A stretch of 64,000 nucleotides of DNA from Arthrobacter sp. ISL-85 (GCF_018613675.1 NZ_JAGGPQ010000015.1:62001-126000); one strand, 5' to 3'. Positions 38,097 to 47,234 are shown, counted from the stretch's first letter. Notes: a model not told the origin generated them from the sequence alone. Translations and numbers: made by a program.

Positions 38097-38917
38097 CCTC
38101 CGGTCCGGACCACAGCCCGTTCGCCAGCGCCTTCAGCGGCGAAGGGCCCCGCACGGGGGTTGTCCTGTCCCACGGCTTCACCGGAAGCCCCCATGGCCTG
38201 CGCGCCTGGGCCACGGCATTCGCCGCCGCCGGTTTCGCCGTCCGGATGCCGCTGCTGCCGGGCCACGGGACCACGTGGCAGGATCTTGCCCGCACCCGCT
38301 GGCAGCAGTGGCACGGAGCCCTGGATGACGCCTTCCTGGAACTCGACGCCGAGTGCGACCAGGTCTTCGCCGCCGGCCTGAGCATGGGCGGCGCCCTGGC
38401 CCTGCGCATTGCCGCCACCCGGCCGGCCGCCGGAGTGCTCCTGGTGAACCCCGGCCTGGTCATTGACGATCCCCGGGCACCGCTGGCAGGAATCCTCAAG
38501 CTGGTGCTGAAGAGCACCCCGTCCATCGGCAGTGACATCCTCAAGCCAGGGGTGGATGAGGGCGCGTATGCACGTACGCCCGTGGCCGCCGCCCATGAAT
38601 TGAACAAGATGTTCAGGGACACGGTCCGGCTCCTTCCCCGGGTCACCGCACCCGTGCAGGTGTACCGCTCCACCGTGGACCACGTGGTGTCCGACGCCAG
38701 CATGGACGTCCTCCGGCGTGGGCTGACACACGCCCCGCTGGAAGTGGTGAGGCTCGAGAACAGCTACCACGTGGCCACCTTGGATAACGACGCCGACCGC
38801 ATCTTCGAGGGGTCTGTGGCCTTCATCCAGCGGGTAGTCCAGGGCGGAGCGGCCGCCGCGGCGGGCCCGCCCGGCCCGGCGGCCCCCGGACAGGAGGCCG
38901 TCAGTGAACAGGCCTGA
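38093..38917 (+). CDS. Alpha/beta hydrolase, carboxylesterase type (second of tandem pair)
   Basis: A 274-residue paralogue of the preceding gene, with HGFTGSPHGLRAWATAFA, the nucleophile in AGLSMGGALALRIA, and the likely Asp and His in STVDHVVSDAS and NSYHVATLDND. The shared blocks LLPGHGT and VNPGL show that the pair arose by tandem duplication. It has a short Ala/Gly/Pro-rich C-terminal extension. ATG overlaps the previous stop (ATGA) and its own end overlaps the next GTG by 14 nt, so three genes form one transcript. Confidence 0.86.
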   Translation: MTSGPDHSPFASAFSGEGPRTGVVLSHGFTGSPHGLRAWATAFAAAGFAVRMPLLPGHGTTWQDLARTRWQQWHGALDDAFLELDAECDQVFAAGLSMGGALALRIAATRPAAGVLLVNPGLVIDDPRAPLAGILKLVLKSTPSIGSDILKPGVDEGAYARTPVAAAHELNKMFRDTVRLLPRVTAPVQVYRSTVDHVVSDASMDVLRRGLTHAPLEVVRLENSYHVATLDNDADRIFEGSVAFIQRVVQGGAAAAAGPPGPAAPGQEAVSEQA

Positions 38918-39467
38918 CTCCGATCAGCCGGACCAGGGCGCCAACCAGGACGACGCCGTTTGGCTGGACCTGGTGGCAAGGCTCGAATCGGATACCGTGG
39001 CGATTCGCCCCGATTCCCCGGGGCCCGGGGAACACGCGCCCCCGGACACCATTGCCGCTGCACCGGAGACGCCGGCGCAGCCATCCTTCCGCGACTTCGA
39101 TCCCTTGGGACTGGCCGGGACGCCACCTGCCGAACTGTCGGAAGCTGATCGGCCGCCGAAGGCGCCGGCCGGGCATGGCGCGGAGGGCTCCAGCGATGGT
39201 CCCAGGGACTATGACGTGGACGACGGCGACGAGGAGTTCGTGCCGGAGGAGCCGCCCAGCCTGGCCGGCACCGACCCCCTGACAATGCTCGCCTGGCTCG
39301 GAGCCCTGGGCGGACCCGTGGCATTGCTGCTCTCGGCCATGTTCTGGCGGTCAGCACCCTTGCTGGCCATCGTCGGCATCGTTGCGGTGTTCGTGCTGGC
39401 CACGGTGTTCCTGATCATGAAGCTGCCCCAGGAAAAGAACGGCGACGACGACGGCGCCAGGGTCTAG
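38904..39467 (+). CDS. Hypothetical membrane protein downstream of the esterases
   Basis: A 187-residue protein I do not recognise. The first 130 residues are acidic, Pro- and Asp-rich and probably disordered (for instance YDVDDGDEEFVPEEPPS). Two hydrophobic segments follow near the C-terminus (LGALGGPVALLLSAMFW and LLAIVGIVAVFVLATVFLIM), then a short charged tail. The GTG start overlaps the second esterase by 14 nt. Family members of similar shape occur in other Micrococcaceae as far as I recall; function unknown. Confidence 0.7.
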   Translation: MNRPDSDQPDQGANQDDAVWLDLVARLESDTVAIRPDSPGPGEHAPPDTIAAAPETPAQPSFRDFDPLGLAGTPPAELSEADRPPKAPAGHGAEGSSDGPRDYDVDDGDEEFVPEEPPSLAGTDPLTMLAWLGALGGPVALLLSAMFWRSAPLLAIVGIVAVFVLATVFLIMKLPQEKNGDDDGARV

Positions 39468-39498
39468 GCCCCGACGAAAAGCCAACCTGCCGCCGTCG

Positions 39499-40587
39499 TC
39501 AACTGCGGACGCGGCTGCTGACGCGGGAAAGGTCGGCGGCACCAATGAGGCCCGCGTTGGGGCCCAAGGCCGCCAACTCGATCCCTGCAGCCGGGCGGAA
39601 TCCGCGCCCCGTCAGGTTCCGCGCGAACGCCTTGCGGGCCGGCTCCACCAGCAGGTCGCCGGCTGAGCACAGCCCGCCGCCAATAACGAACAGGCCCGGG
39701 TCCAGTGCCGCTGCCAGGTTGGCCAGCCCGAGCCCGAGCCATTCGCCGACTTCCTCGATCAGCTCCCGCGATGCGGGGTCCCCTGCAAGGGCCAGTTCGG
39801 TCACAACGGCTCCGGTGATTGCTTCGGGGTGTCCGCCCACGGCTGCCAGCAGGTCTTGGGCCACCGGTGAGTTGGACCGGGCCAGGAGCCTGGCTTCCCG
39901 TCCAAGGGCGTTGCCGGAAGCATACTGTTCCCAGCACCCGCGGTTCCCGCATTCGCAGCGGTGGCCAGCGGGCATGATGATCTGGTGGCCGAACTCCCCT
40001 GCTACGCCAAACCGGCCGCGTTCCACCCTGCCGTCCATCACCATGGCCCCGCCAATGCCGGTGCCCAGGGTGATGCAGACCAAGCGGTCCTCCCCTTGAC
40101 CGGCACCGAAGCGCCACTCGGCCCACGCTGCTGCATCGGCGTCGTTGGTCAGGAGCACCGGCCGGCGGAGAAGCCGCTGGAGGTTTTCACGCAACGGCTC
40201 ATTACGCCAGGCCAGGTGCGGGCTGAAAAGGACGGTCCCGCCGGCCAGATCCATCCATCCGGCAGCGCCAATGCCCACTGACCAGATGCGGTGTCCCCGG
40301 CCGAGTTCCTCCACCAGTTCCACGATGACCTGCTCCACAGCCCGCGGATCCGTGCCGGGGGTTGAGCGGCGGGCCTCACTGAGGATCCGCCCTTCGGCGT
40401 CCACCACCCCGGCGGCCACCTTGGTTCCCCCAATGTCGATTCCGATGGCCAGTCCCTTGCGGCCCAGCCGGAGGTGCCCGCCAACACCCGTATGCAGCTG
40501 CCCGGCACGGTGGTTGGCGGGGCGGCGGCGCCAGGGAGCCGGTCTTCCAAGGGGGCCGGCCTGATCGCCGGGCAACGGTCCGTACAT
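39499..40587 (-). CDS. ROK family sugar kinase (glucokinase type)
   Basis: A 362-residue kinase of the ROK family, members of which phosphorylate glucose or amino sugars. The ATP-binding loop is AIGIDIGGTKVAAGVV, the catalytic region ends in LLTNDADAAAWAEW, and the zinc signature is HRCECGNRGCWEQYASG. No helix-turn-helix domain precedes the kinase, so it is an enzyme rather than a ROK repressor. About 45 residues of Pro/Arg/Gly-rich sequence come before the kinase fold; a later start is possible. Convergent with the membrane protein gene. Confidence 0.87.
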   Translation of the reverse strand: MYGPLPGDQAGPLGRPAPWRRRPANHRAGQLHTGVGGHLRLGRKGLAIGIDIGGTKVAAGVVDAEGRILSEARRSTPGTDPRAVEQVIVELVEELGRGHRIWSVGIGAAGWMDLAGGTVLFSPHLAWRNEPLRENLQRLLRRPVLLTNDADAAAWAEWRFGAGQGEDRLVCITLGTGIGGAMVMDGRVERGRFGVAGEFGHQIIMPAGHRCECGNRGCWEQYASGNALGREARLLARSNSPVAQDLLAAVGGHPEAITGAVVTELALAGDPASRELIEEVGEWLGLGLANLAAALDPGLFVIGGGLCSAGDLLVEPARKAFARNLTGRGFRPAAGIELAALGPNAGLIGAADLSRVSSRVRS

Positions 40588-40647
40588 AGTCCACCATTCT
40601 AGGCGGGCTGCGGGATTGTCTTTACATACAGTCCTACCCTTAGGCGA

Positions 40648-40676
40648 TTGACGGCTAAGTTACTCGCCAGTAGGTT
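40648..40676 (+). promoter_or_regulatory. Promoter with palindromic operator before the acyl-CoA synthetase gene
   Basis: -35 TTGACG (40648-40653) and -10 TAGGTT (40671-40676) are spaced 17 bp. The near-palindrome TACT-CGCC-AGTA (40661-40672) fills the spacer and touches the -10, a layout typical of a TetR-type repressor site. The gene's GTG lies about 80 bp downstream with AAAGGAG before it. Confidence 0.5.
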
Positions 40677-40757
40677 TGTGTACTGCACTGTTCTGCCCTG
40701 GGTACTAGTCTTTAGGCAAACCCCCTGCGCGGGACTTCAGATATCAAAGGAGCTATA

Positions 40758-42566
40758 GTGCGCGAATTCAGTGTTCCGCCCCTGGTTGTTGTCCCACCCG
40801 AAACCAACATCACCGACCTGGTGTTGCGGCAGGCGGGCAAGGCCAGCAACCCGGCCCTGTTTTCGCGCCTGGATGCTGCAGGCTCATGGCGCGACGTGCC
40901 CGCCACCGAGTTCCTGGCCGACGTTCAGGCCCTGGCCAAGGGACTCATTGCCAGCGGGGTCGGCGCGGGTGACCGCGTGGGCATCATGTCCCGCACCCGC
41001 TATGAGTGGGCACTGGTGGATTTCTCCATCTGGTTCGCAGGCGCGGTGTCGGTTCCCATCTATGAAACCTCTTCCCCGTCCCAGGTGGCCTGGAACCTGG
41101 GCGACTCCGGGGCGGTTGCCGCCTTCGGCGAGTCCGCCCACCATGAGAACGTCATCCGCCAGGCCGTCACTGCCGAAGGCCTGACGGAAGTACGGCACGT
41201 GTGGCAGCTTGAGGGCCAGGGCCTGGACAGCCTCCGCGAGGCCGGCCGCAGCGTCAGCGATGAGGAACTGGAGTCCCGACGCAGCGCGGCCGGGCTGCAG
41301 GACGTGGCCACCATCATCTACACCTCCGGAACCACGGGACGGCCCAAAGGCTGCGAACTCACGCACGGCAACTTCGTGGAACTCTCGGACAACGCCCTCG
41401 CGATCATCGGCGACATCGTCCACCAGAACGCAAAGACCATCATGTTCCTGCCGCTGGCCCATGTGTTCGCCCGGTTCATTTCGGTGCTGGCCATGGCTGC
41501 CGGAACCACGGTGGCCCACACCCCTGACATCAAAAACCTCCTTGCGGACCTGCAGAGCTACGAGCCGACGTTCATCCTGGCGGTGCCCAGGGTCTTCGAA
41601 AAGGTCTATAACTCCGCCCTGACCAAGGCCGAGGACAGCGGCAAGGGCGCCATCTTCCACCGGGCCGCCGAGACTGCCGTCGCCTTCTCCAAGGCCCGGC
41701 AGGACGGACGGGTGGGGCTTGGCCTGAAGCTGCGGCACGCGTTGTTCGACAAGCTGGTCTACGGCAAGCTGCGCGCCGCCATGGGTGGACACGTGGCACA
41801 CGCCGTGTCAGGCGGTGGGCCCCTGGGCGAGCGGCTGGGGCATTTCTTCCAGGGAATCGGCCTGCAGGTGCTCGAGGGATACGGCCTCACCGAAACCACC
41901 GCGCCCATCACGGTCAACACGCCGTCCAGGATCAAGATTGGCTCTGTGGGGAAGCCGCTGCCGGGCAACGCCGTGAAGATTGCCGACGACGGCGAGATCC
42001 TGGCCAAGGGGGTCTGCGTCATGCGCGGCTACTACAGGCGGGAAGACCTCACCACCGAGGCCTTCACGGATGGCTGGTTCCACACCGGGGACATCGGACG
42101 GCTGGATGAAGAGGGTTTCGTCTGGATCACTGGCCGCAAGAAGGAAATCATTGTCACCGCCGGCGGAAAGAACGTCATCCCTGCCCTGCTCGAAGACCAG
42201 ATCCGCGCCGACGCGCTCGTCTCGCAGGTGCTGGTGGTTGGTGACAACAGGCCCTTCATCGGGGCCCTGGTAACCCTCGACCAGGAAGCCCTGCCGGGCT
42301 GGCTCCAGCGCCACGGCCTCCCGGCCGACACCACCCTGGAGCAGGCAGCGTCCAACCCAGTGGTCAAGGCCGCAGTCCAGGACCTGATTACGGCAGCCAA
42401 TACGTCGGTCTCCCAGGCCGAGGCCATCAAGTCCTTCCGCATCGTCCCGGACGACTTCACGGAAGCCTCCGGCCACCTGACCCCGTCCATGAAGGTCAAG
42501 CGGGCACAAGTCATGAAGGACTTCGAAACCGTCATCGAAGAAATGTACTCGGCCCCGCGTTCCTGA
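40758..42566 (+). CDS. Long-chain fatty acid-CoA ligase (AMP-binding)
   Basis: A 602-residue adenylate-forming enzyme that activates fatty acids to acyl-CoA. The P-loop-like motif TIIYTSGTTGRPKGCE is near residue 190. GYGLTETTAPI follows near 374, then the hinge/adenylation motif WFHTGDIGRLDEEGFVWITG and KEIIVTAGGKNV. No membrane segment. It resembles the FadD15-like actinobacterial enzymes. GTG start with AAAGGAG upstream. The promoter overlaps a palindrome, suggesting control by a fatty-acid or acyl-CoA responsive repressor. Confidence 0.92.
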   Translation: MREFSVPPLVVVPPETNITDLVLRQAGKASNPALFSRLDAAGSWRDVPATEFLADVQALAKGLIASGVGAGDRVGIMSRTRYEWALVDFSIWFAGAVSVPIYETSSPSQVAWNLGDSGAVAAFGESAHHENVIRQAVTAEGLTEVRHVWQLEGQGLDSLREAGRSVSDEELESRRSAAGLQDVATIIYTSGTTGRPKGCELTHGNFVELSDNALAIIGDIVHQNAKTIMFLPLAHVFARFISVLAMAAGTTVAHTPDIKNLLADLQSYEPTFILAVPRVFEKVYNSALTKAEDSGKGAIFHRAAETAVAFSKARQDGRVGLGLKLRHALFDKLVYGKLRAAMGGHVAHAVSGGGPLGERLGHFFQGIGLQVLEGYGLTETTAPITVNTPSRIKIGSVGKPLPGNAVKIADDGEILAKGVCVMRGYYRREDLTTEAFTDGWFHTGDIGRLDEEGFVWITGRKKEIIVTAGGKNVIPALLEDQIRADALVSQVLVVGDNRPFIGALVTLDQEALPGWLQRHGLPADTTLEQAASNPVVKAAVQDLITAANTSVSQAEAIKSFRIVPDDFTEASGHLTPSMKVKRAQVMKDFETVIEEMYSAPRS

Positions 42567-42578
42567 AGCCGATAACAA

Positions 42579-42613
42579 CGAAAGGGTCCTCCCGCCACGG
42601 GAGGACCCTTTCG
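42579..42613. terminator. Bidirectional terminator between acyl-CoA synthetase gene and pyc
   Basis: A 16-bp perfect stem (42579-42594 with 42598-42613) and a 3-nt loop lie between convergent genes. The stem contains AAAGGG/CCCTTT, giving short U-runs in both directions. Confidence 0.75.
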
Positions 42614-42629
42614 CCGTCTTCGGCGCTGC

Positions 42630-45600
42630 TTACTGCTCGATCACCAGCAGCAGGTCTCCGCCCTGGACCTGCTCCACGGCGGAGATGGCGAGGCGGGACA
42701 CCTTGCCGGCCACCGGCGTCGTGATTGATGCTTCCATCTTCATGGCCTCAATCGTTGCCACGGTGTCTCCTGCCTTGACCGTCTCCCCCGGCTTGACCGT
42801 GACGGTGACGGCCCCGGCAAAGGGAGCGGCCACCTGGCCGGGCTGGGCCGGATCGGCTTTCTCTGCGGCCTTGACGTTGCTCACCACGGAACGGTCGCGT
42901 ACCACCACGGGCCGGGACTGGCCGTTGAGGGTGCACATGACGGTACGCATGCCCTTCTCGTCCGGCTCCGACACCGCCTCCAGGGAGGCGATCAACCGCA
43001 CGCCACGCTCCAGCTGGATTTCGTGCTCAGTGCCGCGCTGGAGACCATAAAGGTAGTCGCGGGTATCCAGGACAGAGATGTTGCCGTACGTCTCCACGCT
43101 CTTCAGGTAGTCCTTGGTGGGACCGTCGAAGAGCAACCGGTTCAGCGTGTGCTGGCGCGTCTTCGAATCGGATTTGAGGGCGGCGCTGTCCTCGGCGCTG
43201 AGCTCCACGTCGCGGACCTTTACGCTCCTGCCCTGCAGGGCCTTGGTGCGGAACGGCTCCGGCCAGCCCCCGGGAGGATCGCCGAGCTCGCCGGACAGGA
43301 AGCCGATGACGGAGTCGGGGATGTCGTAGTTCTGCGGGTTGGCTTCGAAGTCGGCGGGATCCGCATTGAGCCCCACCAGGTGCAGTGCAAGGTCGCCCAC
43401 CACCTTGGAGGATGGCGTCACCTTCACGAGGTGGCCAAGGATACGGTCCGCTGCGGTGTACATGTCCTCGATCGCCTCGAACCGCTCCCCCAGGCCCAGG
43501 GCCATGGCCTGCTGGCGGAGGTTGGACAGCTGGCCACCGGGGATCTCGTGCTTGTACACCCGGCCCGTGGGCCCTGGCAGGCCCGACTCAAACGGCGCGT
43601 AAACGCGGCGGACGGCTTCCCAGTACGGCTCAAGGGAGCTGACAGCTTCCAGGCTGATCCCCGTATCCCGCGGCGTGTGGGCCAGGGCAGCAACAAGGGC
43701 CGACGCCGAGGGCTGGCTGGTGGTGCCGGCCAGCGATGCGGAGGCAACATCCACGGCGTCCACGCCGGCATCGACAGCTGCCAGCAGGGTGGCCAGCTGG
43801 CCACCCGCGGTGTCGTGGGTGTGCAGGTGGACGGGCAGGTCGAAACGCTCCCGCAGCGCGGCCACAAGCTTGGCGGCGGCAGCCGGCCGCAGCAGCCCGG
43901 CCATGTCCTTGATGGCCAGGATGTGGGCTCCGGCGTCGACGATCTTCTGCGCCAGGCCCAGGTAGTAGTCCAGGGTGTAGAGCTTCTCTGCCGGGTCCAG
44001 CATGTCCCCGGTGTAGCAGAGAGCCACTTCCGCAACGGCGGTGCCTGTGGCCCGGACGGCGCGGATGGCGGGAGCCATCTGGTTGACGTCGTTCAGGGCG
44101 TCGAAGATGCGGAAGATGTCGATGCCCGTAGCGGCAGCCTCGTTGACGAAGGCTTCGGTGACTTCTTCCGGGTAGGGCGTGTAGCCCACGGTGTTGCGGC
44201 CGCGCAGCAGCATCTGGATGCAGACGTTGGGCATCGCCTTGCGCAGGGCGGCGAGCCGGTCCCAGGGGTCCTCGCCCAGGAAGCGCAGTGCCACATCGTA
44301 GGTGGCGCCGCCCCAGGCTTCGACGGACAGCAGCTGCGGCATGAGGGCCGTGACGGCGGGGCCGGCTGCTACAAGGTCGCGGGTGCGGACACGCGTGGCC
44401 AGCAGGGACTGGTGCGCATCGCGGAAGGTGGTGTCGGTGACGGCGACGGCATTCTGCTCACGCAGTGCCTTCGCGAAGCCTTCCGGGCCCAGCTCAAGGA
44501 GCTTCTGGCGTGAACCCGGTACTCCCTGCTTGTCCTTGACGTCGGGCAGCTTGTGGGCGGGGTCCGAGTGCACGGTCAGCTCGCCGTTGGGCTTGTTGAC
44601 GGTGACGTCGGCCAGCCAGGTCAGAAGCTTGGTGCCGCGGTCGGCCGAGACCCGGGCCTTGAGCAGCTCCGGGCGCTGGTCAATGAAGTTCGTGGCCACG
44701 TCCCCGGCGATGAAGTCGGGGTCATCAAGCACAGCCTGGAGGAAGGGAATGTTCGTGGAAACACCGCGGATGCGGAACTCCGCCAATGCGCGGCGGGCTC
44801 GGGCAACCGCTGTGGGGTAATCCCTGCCACGGCAGGTGAGCTTGACCAGCATGGAGTCGAAGTGGGGGCTGATCTCGGCTCCGGAGTACACCGTGCCGCC
44901 GTCCAGGCGGACACCGGCGCCGCCGGCCGAACGGTACCCGGTGATCTTTCCGACGTCGGGACGGAACCCGTTGGCGGGATCCTCGGTGGTGATGCGGCTT
45001 TGGAGTGCGGCGCCGCGCAGCTTGACCGTGTCCTGGGAGAGGCCAAGGTCTGCGAGGGTCTCGCCGGCGGCGATCCGCATCTGTGCCTGGACCAGGTCCA
45101 CGTCCGTGACTTCCTCGGTGACCGTGTGCTCCACCTGGATGCGCGGGTTCATTTCGATGAAGACGTGCTGGCCTGCCCGCTCGCCCTCGGTGTCAACGAG
45201 GAACTCGACCGTACCGGCGTTGACGTAATTCAGCGCCTGCGCGAACTTAACGGCGTCCCGGTACAGCGCCTGGCGGATGTTTTCGTCCAGGTTGGGGGCA
45301 GGAGCGATCTCGATTACCTTCTGGTGCCGCCGCTGGATGGAACAGTCACGCTCGAAAAGGTGCATGACGTTGCCCTCGGCGTCGGCGAGGATCTGCACTT
45401 CGATGTGCCGTGGCCGGAGGACCGCCTGCTCAAGGAACATGGTGGGGTCACCGAACGCCGCATCGGCCTCGCGCATGGCGGCCTTCAAGGCTTCCGGCAG
45501 TGCCTCGCGGGTGTCCACCCGCCGCATGCCGCGGCCACCGCCGCCGGCCACAGCCTTGGCGAAGATGGGAAATCCAATCTCATCGGCCGCAGCCAGGAGC

Positions 45601-46028
45601 TCGTCCAAATCCTTGGACGGCTCGCTGGACTTCAGGACCGGTACGCCGGCCGCGCGGGCGGCCTTCAGTGCCGCCACCTTGTTGCCGGCAAGCTCCAGCA
45701 CTTCGGCGGGCGGACCCACAAAGGTGATGCCTGCTTCCTTTGCCGCACGCGCCAGTTCCGGGTTTTCCGAGAGGAAGCCGTAACCGGGGTAGATGGCGTC
45801 TGCGCCGGATTCCTTGGCGACACGCACCACCTCCGCCACATCCAGGTATGCCCGGACGGGATGACCCTCCTCGCCAATCAGGTAAGCCTCGTCCGCTTTC
45901 TGGCGGTGGATCGAGTTACGGTCCTCTTGGGGAAAAACGGCAACGGTCTTGGCGCCCAGCTCGTAGCCGGCGCGGAAGGCCCTGATCGCGATTTCACCGC
46001 GGTTGGCCACCAGAACTTTGGAAAACAT
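42630..46028 (-). CDS. pyc: Pyruvate carboxylase
   Basis: A biotin enzyme that makes oxaloacetate from pyruvate, bicarbonate and ATP (anaplerosis). The 1132 residues carry all domains in one chain: biotin carboxylase (KVLVANRGEIAIRAFRA at the start, AGGGGRGMRRV ATP-grasp loop), carboxyltransferase (DTTFRDAHQSLLATRVRT, with HLHTHDTAGGQ metal ligands), a tetramerisation region, and the C-terminal biotinyl domain with the biotin-accepting Lys1097 in EAMKM. ATG start. The 301-bp region upstream contains a palindrome. Confidence 0.97.
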   Translation of the reverse strand: MFSKVLVANRGEIAIRAFRAGYELGAKTVAVFPQEDRNSIHRQKADEAYLIGEEGHPVRAYLDVAEVVRVAKESGADAIYPGYGFLSENPELARAAKEAGITFVGPPAEVLELAGNKVAALKAARAAGVPVLKSSEPSKDLDELLAAADEIGFPIFAKAVAGGGGRGMRRVDTREALPEALKAAMREADAAFGDPTMFLEQAVLRPRHIEVQILADAEGNVMHLFERDCSIQRRHQKVIEIAPAPNLDENIRQALYRDAVKFAQALNYVNAGTVEFLVDTEGERAGQHVFIEMNPRIQVEHTVTEEVTDVDLVQAQMRIAAGETLADLGLSQDTVKLRGAALQSRITTEDPANGFRPDVGKITGYRSAGGAGVRLDGGTVYSGAEISPHFDSMLVKLTCRGRDYPTAVARARRALAEFRIRGVSTNIPFLQAVLDDPDFIAGDVATNFIDQRPELLKARVSADRGTKLLTWLADVTVNKPNGELTVHSDPAHKLPDVKDKQGVPGSRQKLLELGPEGFAKALREQNAVAVTDTTFRDAHQSLLATRVRTRDLVAAGPAVTALMPQLLSVEAWGGATYDVALRFLGEDPWDRLAALRKAMPNVCIQMLLRGRNTVGYTPYPEEVTEAFVNEAAATGIDIFRIFDALNDVNQMAPAIRAVRATGTAVAEVALCYTGDMLDPAEKLYTLDYYLGLAQKIVDAGAHILAIKDMAGLLRPAAAAKLVAALRERFDLPVHLHTHDTAGGQLATLLAAVDAGVDAVDVASASLAGTTSQPSASALVAALAHTPRDTGISLEAVSSLEPYWEAVRRVYAPFESGLPGPTGRVYKHEIPGGQLSNLRQQAMALGLGERFEAIEDMYTAADRILGHLVKVTPSSKVVGDLALHLVGLNADPADFEANPQNYDIPDSVIGFLSGELGDPPGGWPEPFRTKALQGRSVKVRDVELSAEDSAALKSDSKTRQHTLNRLLFDGPTKDYLKSVETYGNISVLDTRDYLYGLQRGTEHEIQLERGVRLIASLEAVSEPDEKGMRTVMCTLNGQSRPVVVRDRSVVSNVKAAEKADPAQPGQVAAPFAGAVTVTVKPGETVKAGDTVATIEAMKMEASITTPVAGKVSRLAISAVEQVQGGDLLLVIEQ

Positions 46029-46329
46029 ACTTCTCCTGCATCATTGCGGGTGGATCGATGAGTGGTCACAGTGTCTAGGACCTGCAAGGCCAAACACAAA
46101 TCTTTGTGGCCACGGTCACAGATTTTCCCGTCATCTCCCGAACGCTTTCAGCCTGGCTGGCGGAAACCGCCCCGGCAGCACAGTCGGTGCCATGCCGACG
46201 TCCGATAAGGCAGGATTCGCCGACGCATCAACATATGATGAGTGGGGCGGCAGGACCGTCCGGCTTCGGCTCTGCCGAGGCAAACACTACCCCCAACACG
46301 GCGTCCGGCGTTAGGTTTTGGTCTCTCAA
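46029..46329. other. Divergent intergenic region between pyc and the orphan parA
   Basis: About 300 bp without a convincing gene. It holds the palindrome at 46095-46108, close to pyc, and presumably the start regions of both divergent genes. The best plus-strand features near parA are weak; no clear promoter or Shine-Dalgarno sequence is seen before the GTG at 46330. Confidence 0.5.
46095..46108. promoter_or_regulatory. Palindrome upstream of pyc
   Basis: CACAAA and TTTGTG are perfect 6-bp arms around TC, about 70 bp before the pyc start. GGCC occurs on both outer sides (GGCCAAA... and ...TGGCC). The size and position suit a dimeric repressor operator; the binding protein is not known. Confidence 0.4.
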
Positions 46330-47148
46330 GTGCAAGTACTCAGCATCAGCAGCCTCAAGGGTGGAGTCGGCAAGACTTCCGTCACCACAGGATTGGCGTC
46401 TGCGGCGCTGGCCGCAGGAGTCCGCACGCTGGTGGTGGACCTGGATCCCCATGCCGACGCCACTACCGCCCTGGGCGTGCAGCCGGGTGACCAGCTGGAC
46501 ATCGGCAGGATGCTGAAGAGCCCCCGCAAGGCGAAACTTGCCGAGAACGTGGTGCGGAGCAGCTGGGCCGACCGCGCCCCAACCAACGGCTCCGGGCCCG
46601 CCGTCCTTGATGTCACCGTCGGCTCTGCCTACACCGGAATCTACGATCGTCCGGACCTTGGCCGCCGCGATCTCCGCCGGCTTTCCGCCGTACTCGCCGG
46701 CGCCGGCGGTTACCAGCTGGTCCTGGTCGACTGCCCTCCTTCACTCAACGGCCTGACGCGCATGGCCTGGGCAGCGAGTGACAAAGTTGCCCTGGTTGCC
46801 GAACCCGGCCTGTTCTCGGTTGCCGGTACCGAGCGCACCATGCGGGCCATCCAGCTGTTCAAGCAGGAGTTCGCGCCGAATCTTTCACCGGCGGGAATCG
46901 TGGCCAACCGGGTGCGGAGCGGCTCCTCCGAACACACCTACCGGCTAGCGGAAATGGAGTCCATGTTCGGCGGGCTCCTCCTGAGTCCGCGCATTCCCGA
47001 ACAAGCCAACTGGCAGCAGATCCAGGGCGCAGCCCACCCCGTCCATCATTGGCCCGGGGATTCGGCCAAGTCCGCGGCCGGCTTGTTTGACGACCTGCTG
47101 TCCAACCTGATGGCTGCCGGCAGCGGCCTGCGCAGCCGCGCCCGCTGA
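46330..47148 (+). CDS. ParA-family ATPase, orphan
   Basis: A 272-residue ATPase of the ParA/MinD superfamily. The deviant Walker A motif is SSLKGGVGKTSVTT at the N-terminus, the second motif VVDLDPHADATTALG, and the Walker B-like region LVLVDCPPSLNGL. No parB gene or parS-like site is adjacent, so it is not a classical partition locus. The GTG at 46330 is chosen because homologues begin directly at QVLSIS; a TTG at 46318 would add four residues. It ends just before a perfect 22-bp terminator. Role unknown: positioning of some cargo is the family expectation. Confidence 0.85.
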   Translation: MQVLSISSLKGGVGKTSVTTGLASAALAAGVRTLVVDLDPHADATTALGVQPGDQLDIGRMLKSPRKAKLAENVVRSSWADRAPTNGSGPAVLDVTVGSAYTGIYDRPDLGRRDLRRLSAVLAGAGGYQLVLVDCPPSLNGLTRMAWAASDKVALVAEPGLFSVAGTERTMRAIQLFKQEFAPNLSPAGIVANRVRSGSSEHTYRLAEMESMFGGLLLSPRIPEQANWQQIQGAAHPVHHWPGDSAKSAAGLFDDLLSNLMAAGSGLRSRAR

Positions 47149-47190
47149 ACAGTACGTTCCACCCGGCCACGGGAAACAGCGCGCATAGAC

Positions 47191-47234
47191 GAAAACAGGG
47201 GCCGCCCTCCAGCTGGAGGGCGGCCCCTGTTTTC
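47191..47234. terminator. Strong bidirectional terminator between parA and merR
   Basis: A perfect 22-bp inverted repeat with no unpaired base between arms (47191-47212 and 47213-47234). It begins GAAAAC and ends GTTTTC, giving a T-run in both directions, and lies between convergent genes. Confidence 0.85.

Noticed and set aside
44553..46061. A 502-codon open frame antisense to pyc
   Set aside because: Same reason: it mirrors pyc and carries no domain.
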